Part shown: piece after piece, positions 58,410 to 64,000 of the stretch
Numbering within the stretch: the first letter of the stretch is position 1
How the letters are laid out: each line of letters starts with the position of its first letter
Origin: Reyranella aquatilis
GTDB taxonomy: Bacteria > Pseudomonadota > Alphaproteobacteria > Reyranellales > Reyranellaceae
DNA: 64,000 bases
Assembly (NCBI RefSeq): GCF_020880995.1
Contig: NZ_JAJISD010000015.1
Span: 20,001 to 84,000 of the forward strand
Direction of reading: 5' to 3'
Position numbers and translations under genes: made by a program
Notes under the pieces: model-generated
The model's input: only the letters and a program-made list of their open reading frames with translations
The model's database searches: none
What the model was told of the DNA's origin: nothing

Positions 58410-59714
58410 ATGGACGCCGAGCTGCATTTCGACATTCCGCTTTCCTTCGCGATCCCGCTCGTCGTCGTCTGTCTCCTGCTGGCCGCCTACCTGTCGGCGG
58501 CGGAAACCGCGATCACCGGCGCCTCGCGCCCGCGCATGCATCGCCTCGCGCAGCAGGGGCATCCCCGGGCGGCGATCGTCAACGCCCTGCTCGACCGCAA
58601 GGACGAGGCGGTGAGCGCGGTGCTGCTGGGCAACAACGTAGTGAACATCTTCTCCGCATCGCTCTCGACAGCGGTGCTGACGGCGCTGTTCGGCGCCGCC
58701 GGTGTGGTCTACGCCACCCTGGCGATCGGCGTGCTGATCGTGATCTTCGCCGAGGTGATGCCCAAGACCTGGGCCCTGCTGCGCGCCGACCGCGTGGCGC
58801 TGGCGCTGGCACCGTCGATCATGGTGACGCTCACCATCCTGGGGCCGCTGGCGCGCGGGGTCGCCTGGATCTCGCGCTTCTTCCTGCGCCTGATGAACGT
58901 GCGGACGGACCGCACCCCGGACGCGGAGGAGCAGAGCGACGCGCTGCGCGGCGCCATCGAGCTGCATGGCGAGGGACAGGAGGGCGACAGCGCACCGGCG
59001 GAGAAGGCGATGCTGCGGTCGGTGCTCGACCTCGGTGACCGCACCGTGGGCGACGTGATGACCCATCGCGGCAATGTCGTTCTGATCGATGCCGACCAGA
59101 CCACCGACGCCATCGTGACCCAGATGCTGGCGGCGCCCTACACGCGCATCCCGCTCTATCGCGGCGAGGCCGATAACGTGGTCGGCGTCGTCCATGCCAA
59201 GGACCTGTTCCGCGCCGTGAAGGCCGCCGGCGATCCGGCCGCGGTGAAGATCGATGCGATCATGACAGCGCCGTGGTTCATTCCCGAATCGACGGTGCTG
59301 TTCGACCAGCTCGAGGCGTTCCGCGCCCGCCACGAGCATTTTGCGATCGTGGTCGACGAGTATGGCGCCCTGCGCGGCATCGTGACCCTCGAGGACATCA
59401 TCGAGGAGATCGTCGGCGACATCGAAGACGAGCACGACGCCATCCGCCGCGGCGTCGCGCGTCGCGACGACGGCAGCATGGTCTGTCAGGGCGACGTGCC
59501 GATCCGCGACCTCAACCGGGAATTCGGCTGGGGCCTCCCCGAAGGCGTCGCCACGACCATCGCCGGACTGGTGCTGCACGAGGCGCGCCGCATCCCGGAA
59601 GTGGGGCAGGTTTATGCATTCTACGGTTTCCGCTTCGAGATTTTGAAGCGCGAGGGCACGCGCATCGCCGAGTTGCGGATCGTGCCGCCCGCCGCCATAC
59701 AGGCGGGCAATTGA
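58410..59714 (+). CDS. CNNM/HlyC-CorC family membrane protein (DUF21 and CBS domains)
   Basis: A 434-residue inner-membrane protein of the CorC/CNNM family, linked to magnesium and cobalt efflux. The DUF21 domain with four hydrophobic helices (about 5-185) begins with LSFAIPLVVVCLLLAAYLSAAE. A pair of CBS domains follows (about 200-335; GDVMTHRGN, FAIVVDEYGALRGIVTLEDI), and a C-terminal CorC_HlyC domain ends it. ATG 58410 has AGGAG at 58401. Position after aroB is the usual alphaproteobacterial arrangement. Confidence 0.93.
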   Translation: MDAELHFDIPLSFAIPLVVVCLLLAAYLSAAETAITGASRPRMHRLAQQGHPRAAIVNALLDRKDEAVSAVLLGNNVVNIFSASLSTAVLTALFGAAGVVYATLAIGVLIVIFAEVMPKTWALLRADRVALALAPSIMVTLTILGPLARGVAWISRFFLRLMNVRTDRTPDAEEQSDALRGAIELHGEGQEGDSAPAEKAMLRSVLDLGDRTVGDVMTHRGNVVLIDADQTTDAIVTQMLAAPYTRIPLYRGEADNVVGVVHAKDLFRAVKAAGDPAAVKIDAIMTAPWFIPESTVLFDQLEAFRARHEHFAIVVDEYGALRGIVTLEDIIEEIVGDIEDEHDAIRRGVARRDDGSMVCQGDVPIRDLNREFGWGLPEGVATTIAGLVLHEARRIPEVGQVYAFYGFRFEILKREGTRIAELRIVPPAAIQAGN

Positions 59715-59742
59715 CCTCCACCTGACACAGCGGGGAACCACC

Positions 59743-60396
59743 ATGCCGCTTTCGCCACCGATCGGGCGACAGCACCTTCATACGCGCCGCGTCGTCTGCC
59801 AGGGCTTTTTCCGCGACGACGGGCTGTGGGACATCGAAGGCCGGATCACCGACGAGAAGACCTACGAACACGCCAACGAATGGCGCGGGCCGCTGAAGCC
59901 CGGCGACTTCGTGCACGACATGTCGATCCGCCTGACGATCGATCATACCTTCACGATCGTCGATGCCGAGGCGGTCACCGACAGTTCGCCGTACAGGATG
60001 TGCGGCGACATCGCGCCGGCCTTCCGGAAACTGATCGGCCTGCGCATCGGCGGCGGTTTCCACCGCGCGGTGCGCGAGCGGCTGGGCGGCGTGCAAGGCT
60101 GCACGCATATCGTCGAGCTGCTGGGCCCCGTGGCGACCACCGCCTTCCAGACCGTCTCGTCGAAGAAGGCACGCGACCTCAACCGGGCGCATCGCGAGAA
60201 GACGGGTACCCTGCCGCCCAAGGACCCGAACGCGGCGCCCAAGCCACCCCGCAAACCCTACATGCTGGACACCTGCCACAGCTGGGCGTCCGACAGCGAG
60301 GTCACGAAGCGCTGGGTGCCGCACTTCTACACCGGCCCAGACGCCGAGGCGGTGCGCGCCGCCGTCGAGGGCAAGGACGTGGAGATGGAAGGCTAG
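59743..60396 (+). CDS. DUF2889 domain protein
   Basis: A 217-residue protein of unknown function matching DUF2889. Signature blocks are HTRRVVCQGFFRDDGLWDIEGRI at the start (conserved aspartates), HDMSIRLTID, PYRMCGDIAPAFRKLIG and GCTHIVELLGPVATTAFQT. Members are often linked with oxidoreductase or degradation genes. Here it follows the CorC-like gene by 28 nt with GGGGAA before the ATG and converges on bolA with a 4-bp overlap. Confidence 0.88.
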   Translation: MPLSPPIGRQHLHTRRVVCQGFFRDDGLWDIEGRITDEKTYEHANEWRGPLKPGDFVHDMSIRLTIDHTFTIVDAEAVTDSSPYRMCGDIAPAFRKLIGLRIGGGFHRAVRERLGGVQGCTHIVELLGPVATTAFQTVSSKKARDLNRAHREKTGTLPPKDPNAAPKPPRKPYMLDTCHSWASDSEVTKRWVPHFYTGPDAEAVRAAVEGKDVEMEG

Positions 60397-60674
60397 CGCT
60401 TTGCGTCTTCGGCCGGCGTCAGCGTTTCCATCGCGAGCGCGTGCAGGCCGGCATCGAGTTCGGCCTTGAGAGCGGCATAGACCAGGCGCTGGCGCGCCAC
60501 GCGGGTCTTGCCCTCGAAGGCCTGCGACACGATTTCCACGCGGAAATGCGTCTCGCCCCCCTCGCGCCACCCGGCATGGCCGTGATGCTTGGAGGATTCG
60601 TCCTCGATGGCCAGCCGCACCGGAGAGAATGCCTCGCGGAGCTTGCTGTCGATCGTCGTCGCCACCTTGCCCAT
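60393..60674 (-). CDS. BolA family protein
   Basis: A 93-residue BolA-fold protein, probably a partner of monothiol glutaredoxin in iron-sulfur handling. The residues SSKHHGHAG carry the conserved His ligands near 28-33, and the motif HFRVEIVSQAFEGKTRVARQRLVY is diagnostic. It is divergent from the J-domain gene by 64 bp; BolA next to a J-domain protein and cobS/cobT is a familiar alphaproteobacterial order. Confidence 0.94.
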   Translation of the reverse strand: MGKVATTIDSKLREAFSPVRLAIEDESSKHHGHAGWREGGETHFRVEIVSQAFEGKTRVARQRLVYAALKAELDAGLHALAMETLTPAEDAKR

Positions 60675-60738
60675 GACCGTCTCACCTCTTCCGCCGGCTT
60701 CTCTTGCCGGGTCCCGTCCTTGAACACATATTAGCCCG

Positions 60739-61320
60739 ATGGCCCGACGGCGAGCGAACCCACTGGCTGCAATGGATGGTGCGAAGCCGCACCAGCGCGT
60801 CTGCGAGGCTCCGGGCTGTCGCCTGGAGGGTCAATATCGTGCGCCCCGCGCCCGCGACAAGCTCGACGAGTATCGCTGGTTCTGCCTCGAGCATGTGCGC
60901 GACTACAACAAGAAGTGGGACTACTTCGCCGGTCTCGAGCCCGACCAGATCGAGGCCCACATCCGCGCCGACACGACGTGGCGTCGCCCCGTCTGGCCGC
61001 TGGGTGCCCGCCGCAACGGAAATCCCTATGCCCACATCAAGGACCCGCTGGGGCTGGCCGACGATGCCGGACTGGGGGAAAAGCCGCCGCCCAAGTACGA
61101 CGGCAGCGAGCAGCTGACCCCGGCCGAGCGCAATGCCATGGACGTCCTTGAGCTTTCCTGGCCGCTGACCCGGAAAGTCGTGAAATCCCGCTACAAGGAA
61201 CTGGTGAAGCTGCATCACCCCGACGCCAACGGCGGGGCCCGGGAGGCGGAGGAAAAGCTCAAGGAAATCAACGCCGCCTATTCCACTCTGCGGGCCTCGG
61301 AGCACCTTCCGGCCGACTGA
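60739..61320 (+). CDS. J-domain protein with N-terminal Cys motif
   Basis: A 193-residue DnaJ-like co-chaperone. The J domain is at the C-terminus (about 130-190) with intact HPD in KLHHPDANGG. The N-terminal half holds CEAPGC ... CLEHVRDYNKKWDYFAGL, a zinc-type cluster (Cys, Cys, Cys, His) of unknown role. The ATG at 60739 lies close to the divergent bolA promoter region. Position just upstream of cobS is conserved in alphaproteobacteria. Confidence 0.92.
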   Translation: MARRRANPLAAMDGAKPHQRVCEAPGCRLEGQYRAPRARDKLDEYRWFCLEHVRDYNKKWDYFAGLEPDQIEAHIRADTTWRRPVWPLGARRNGNPYAHIKDPLGLADDAGLGEKPPPKYDGSEQLTPAERNAMDVLELSWPLTRKVVKSRYKELVKLHHPDANGGAREAEEKLKEINAAYSTLRASEHLPAD

Positions 61321-61431
61321 TTAGCCCTGCTTGGGGCTGTCCGTGCATTTGGCCGCTTGCAGCGCACAATCCCGCCTGCGACTATCGTTCTGCCCGCAAT
61401 TGGCGGGCATTGTTTTGTAGGAATTCGTGTG

Positions 61432-62436
61432 ATGGCCTCTACGACGACCGCGGCCCGCCAGAATGTGTCGGGCATGCCGGATATCAAGGTTTCTGCGCGC
61501 CAGGTTTTCGGGATCGACACGGACATGGAAGTCCCGGCGTTCAGCGCCCCGACCGAGCACGTTCCCGAGGTGGATGACGCCTACCTGTTCGATCACGACA
61601 CGACGATGGCGATCCTCGCGGGCTTCGCCCACAACCGCCGCGTCATGGTCCAGGGCTATCACGGCACCGGCAAATCGACCCACATCGAGCAGGTCGCGTC
61701 GCGCCTCAACTGGCCCTGCCTGCGCGTCAACCTCGACAGCCACATCTCGCGCATCGACCTGATCGGCAAGGACGCGATCGTCCTTCGCGACGGCAAGCAG
61801 GTCACCGAGTTCCGCGAAGGCATCCTGCCCTGGGCCCTGCAGAACCCGACCGCCCTGGTGTTCGACGAATACGACGCCGGCCGCGCCGACGTGATGTTCG
61901 TGATCCAGCGCGTGCTCGAGGTCGACGGCAAGCTGACCCTGCTCGACCAGAACAAGGTCATCCATCCGCACCCGGCGTTCCGCCTGTTCTCGACCGCCAA
62001 CACGGTCGGCCTCGGCGACACGACGGGCCTCTATCACGGCACGCAGCAGATCAACCAGGGCCAGATGGACCGCTGGTCGATCGTGACGACGCTGAACTAC
62101 CTGCCGCACGAGCAGGAAGTGAACATCGTCGCCGCCAAGACGCCGCACTACAACAGCGACGAGGGCCGCAAGACCATCGCCGCCATGGTGGCCCTGGCCG
62201 AACTCACCCGCGCGGGCTTCATCGCCGGCGACATCTCGACCGTCATGTCGCCGCGTACGGTGATCACCTGGGCCGAGAACGCGCGCATCTTCGGGGGCGA
62301 CGTGGGCTTTGCCTTCCGTCTCACCTTCCTGAACAAGTGCGACGAGGTCGAGCGCAGCACGCTCGCCGAATACTATCAGCGCTGCTTCGGCAAGGATCTG
62401 CCGGCGACCAGCGCCAAGGGCGGCAAGACGCACTAA
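61432..62436 (+). CDS. cobS: Aerobic cobaltochelatase subunit CobS
   Basis: AAA+ ATPase of the CobNST cobaltochelatase, which inserts cobalt into hydrogenobyrinate diamide in the aerobic B12 pathway. The 334-residue product has Walker A GYHGTGKST near 77 and Walker B VFDEYD near 143; the start PDIKVSARQVFGID and end are CobS-like. ATG 61432 is preferred to the upstream start because it sits just before the conserved N-terminus. It is followed by cobT after 21 nt. I saw no cobalamin riboswitch upstream. Confidence 0.96.
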   Translation: MASTTTAARQNVSGMPDIKVSARQVFGIDTDMEVPAFSAPTEHVPEVDDAYLFDHDTTMAILAGFAHNRRVMVQGYHGTGKSTHIEQVASRLNWPCLRVNLDSHISRIDLIGKDAIVLRDGKQVTEFREGILPWALQNPTALVFDEYDAGRADVMFVIQRVLEVDGKLTLLDQNKVIHPHPAFRLFSTANTVGLGDTTGLYHGTQQINQGQMDRWSIVTTLNYLPHEQEVNIVAAKTPHYNSDEGRKTIAAMVALAELTRAGFIAGDISTVMSPRTVITWAENARIFGGDVGFAFRLTFLNKCDEVERSTLAEYYQRCFGKDLPATSAKGGKTH

Positions 62437-62457
62437 GCAGTAAGTAGCGAGGGCCGG

Positions 62458-64000
62458 ATGGCCAAGGACTCCACTCCCATCGAGGAGTTTCGTCGCGTCA
62501 CCGCCACCACCATGCGGGCGGTGTCGCGCAAGGATGTGAACGTCGCCTTCGTGCCCGAGGGCGGTTCGCTGCTGGGGCAGGAAGCCCGCATCACCGTACC
62601 GGCGCGCGATCTGCCGGCCGAGGATGTGAGTCGCGTCCGCGGCGAGGCCGATTCGATGGCGCTGAAACTGCGCCACCACGACCGCAAGACCCACCTGCGC
62701 CGCGTCCCGCGCGGCGAGGCGGCGCGCGCGATCTTCGAAGCGGTGGAACAGGTCCGGGTCGAGGCCCTGGGGGCCAAGAAGATGATCGGCGTCGCCGACA
62801 ACCTCTCCGCCCTGTGGCGACAGCGCTCGGATCAGCGCGGCCATGCCCGCATCAAGACCAAAGAGGACGCGCCGATCGCCGACGTGATCGGCCTGATCGC
62901 CCGCGAGCAGATCCTGGGCGCCGCGCCTCCGGATTCGGCCAAGGCTATGGTCGATATGTGGCGCTCCGACATCGAGAGCGCCGCCGGCCGCGACTTCCAG
63001 AAGCTGCGCGATGCCCTGACCAACCAGGAAGCATTCGCCCGCGCCGCCCGCCAGCTCATCCGCGACCTGAAGCTCGGCGACGAGACGGCCGACCTGCAGG
63101 ACGACGACAATCAGGATTCGCAGGACCAGGAGAACGCCGACGGCCAGTCGAACGAGACCGGCGACGACCAGAGCGATTCCAGCGAGACCCAGGGCTACGG
63201 CGCCCAGGGCGAGGAAACCGAGGACGCCTCCGAGCAGGACGACGCGTCCGAGACCGTCGCCGACCAGGCCCAGACCGAGATGCAGATGGGCTCCGGCGAC
63301 GAGGAGGAGCCCGGCCGCGCCGAGCGCCCCTGGCTGCCGCCGGGTGCCCTGTCCAACGAGCCCGCGGGCCAGCAGTATCACGCCTACTCCAACAAGTTCG
63401 ACGAGATCGTCGAGGCTGATGCGCTATGCGATGCCGAGGAACTCGGCCGCCTGCGCAACCATCTCGACCAGCAGCTCGCGCACCTGCAGGGCGTGATCGG
63501 CAAGCTTGCCAATCGCCTGCAGCGCCGCCTGATGGCGCAGCAGAACCGCGCCTGGGAATTCGACCTCGACGAGGGCATCCTCGACGCCGCGCGCCTCACC
63601 CGCGTCGTCACCAACCCGATGCACGCTTTGTCGTTCAAGACCGAGCGCGACACCAATTTCCGCGACACCGTGGTCTCGCTGCTGATCGACAATTCCGGAT
63701 CGATGCGCGGGCGGCCGATCACGGTGGCGGCGATGAGCGCCGACATCCTCGCCCGCACGCTCGAGCGCTGCGGCGTGAAGGTCGAGATCCTGGGCTTCAC
63801 GACGCGCGCCTGGAAGGGCGGCCAGAGCCGCGAGCAGTGGCTCGCCGCCGGCAAGCCGGGCAATCCCGGCCGCCTCAACGACCTGCGCCACATCGTCTAC
63901 AAGCCGGCCGACGCCCCGTGGCGCCGTGCCCGCAAGAACCTGGGCCTGATGCTGCGCGAGGGCATCCTCAAGGAGAACATCGACGGCGAGGCGCTGCTGT
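62458..64000 (+). CDS. cobT: Aerobic cobaltochelatase subunit CobT (partial, runs off window)
   Basis: First about 514 residues of the CobT subunit, which pairs with CobS in the CobNST chelatase. The N-terminal domain (about 1-200) leads to a highly acidic Asp/Glu/Gln-rich linker (about 205-285), then the von Willebrand-like domain with the MIDAS motif LLIDNSGSMRGRP near 405. GAGGG precedes the ATG. The gene is open at the right edge of the window; only the last part of the integrin-like domain is missing. Confidence 0.95.
   Translation, partial: MAKDSTPIEEFRRVTATTMRAVSRKDVNVAFVPEGGSLLGQEARITVPARDLPAEDVSRVRGEADSMALKLRHHDRKTHLRRVPRGEAARAIFEAVEQVRVEALGAKKMIGVADNLSALWRQRSDQRGHARIKTKEDAPIADVIGLIAREQILGAAPPDSAKAMVDMWRSDIESAAGRDFQKLRDALTNQEAFARAARQLIRDLKLGDETADLQDDDNQDSQDQENADGQSNETGDDQSDSSETQGYGAQGEETEDASEQDDASETVADQAQTEMQMGSGDEEEPGRAERPWLPPGALSNEPAGQQYHAYSNKFDEIVEADALCDAEELGRLRNHLDQQLAHLQGVIGKLANRLQRRLMAQQNRAWEFDLDEGILDAARLTRVVTNPMHALSFKTERDTNFRDTVVSLLIDNSGSMRGRPITVAAMSADILARTLERCGVKVEILGFTTRAWKGGQSREQWLAAGKPGNPGRLNDLRHIVYKPADAPWRRARKNLGLMLREGILKENIDGEALL

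Noticed and set aside
61321..61431. Cobalamin riboswitch upstream of cobS
   Set aside because: The gap is only about 110 nt and I saw no B12-box-like sequence.
61321..63381. A 686-codon minus-strand frame opposite cobS and cobT
   Set aside because: Shadow of two well-supported genes; no recognisable domain.

Overview
The window looks like a chromosomal segment of a high-GC alphaproteobacterium. Evidence is the very GC-rich codon use, the chain ubiG / lysC / ptsP / rodZ-like / ispG / hisS / prfA / prmC / DUF4167 / clpB, the aroK-aroB-CorC block, a BolA / J-domain / cobS / cobT block (aerobic cobalamin cobaltochelatase), and families largely typical of alphaproteobacteria (DUF4167, DUF1178, DUF2889). 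A Rhodospirillales or Reyranella-like organism is my best guess, from gene order and gene families only; no rRNA or tRNA gene is present to confirm it.

Layout. 1-5 kb: an M23 LytM peptidase, clpB with a heat-shock-type promoter, and a DUF4337 membrane protein ending at a bidirectional hairpin. 5-15 kb: a long minus-strand run of housekeeping genes (DUF4167, prmC, prfA, hisS, ispG, a rodZ-like gene, ptsP, lysC). 15-25 kb: ubiG, DUF1178, a DMT exporter, methyltransferases, a D-aminoacylase-type amidohydrolase, a glycolipid-binding-fold protein, nitrilase, grxC, comF, a membrane protein and mutT. 24-30 kb: argJ, a periplasmic parvulin-type PPIase and secA.

30.16-33.61 kb is the most distinctive stretch. 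The last ~31 bp of secA, including its stop codon, occur twice, and the two copies bracket about 3.4 kb of lower-GC DNA that carries an orphan Bug/TctC receptor and a nucleotidyl-cyclase-TolB-TPR protein. This resembles an integration at the secA 3' end whose recombinase has been lost. 33.6-40.5 kb is an accessory zone: a matrixin-like protein with a broken zinc motif, a PAS/GAF sensor with no output domain, a COG3904-like secreted protein, a SpoIIAA-like protein, a Rap1a-like secreted protein and a Trm112-methyltransferase fusion.

40.5-51.7 kb holds a polytopic membrane protein divergent from a TonB-dependent receptor that has a near-perfect Zur (zinc repressor) box, then a tyrosine phosphatase, epoxide hydrolase, MFS transporter, FAS1-like dehydratase, two different Fe(II)/2-oxoglutarate oxygenases and a TPR protein. 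51.8-64 kb returns to housekeeping: a luciferase-like monooxygenase, accA, xerD, two exported or membrane proteins of unknown function, aroK, aroB, a CorC-type protein, DUF2889, bolA, a J-domain protein, cobS, and cobT running off the right edge.

Several intergenic repeats are present: a ~110-bp palindromic family (three copies) and two other single palindromic elements. No CRISPR array, rRNA, tRNA, transposase or integrase other than XerD was seen. All family assignments come from reading motifs by eye; no database search was possible.
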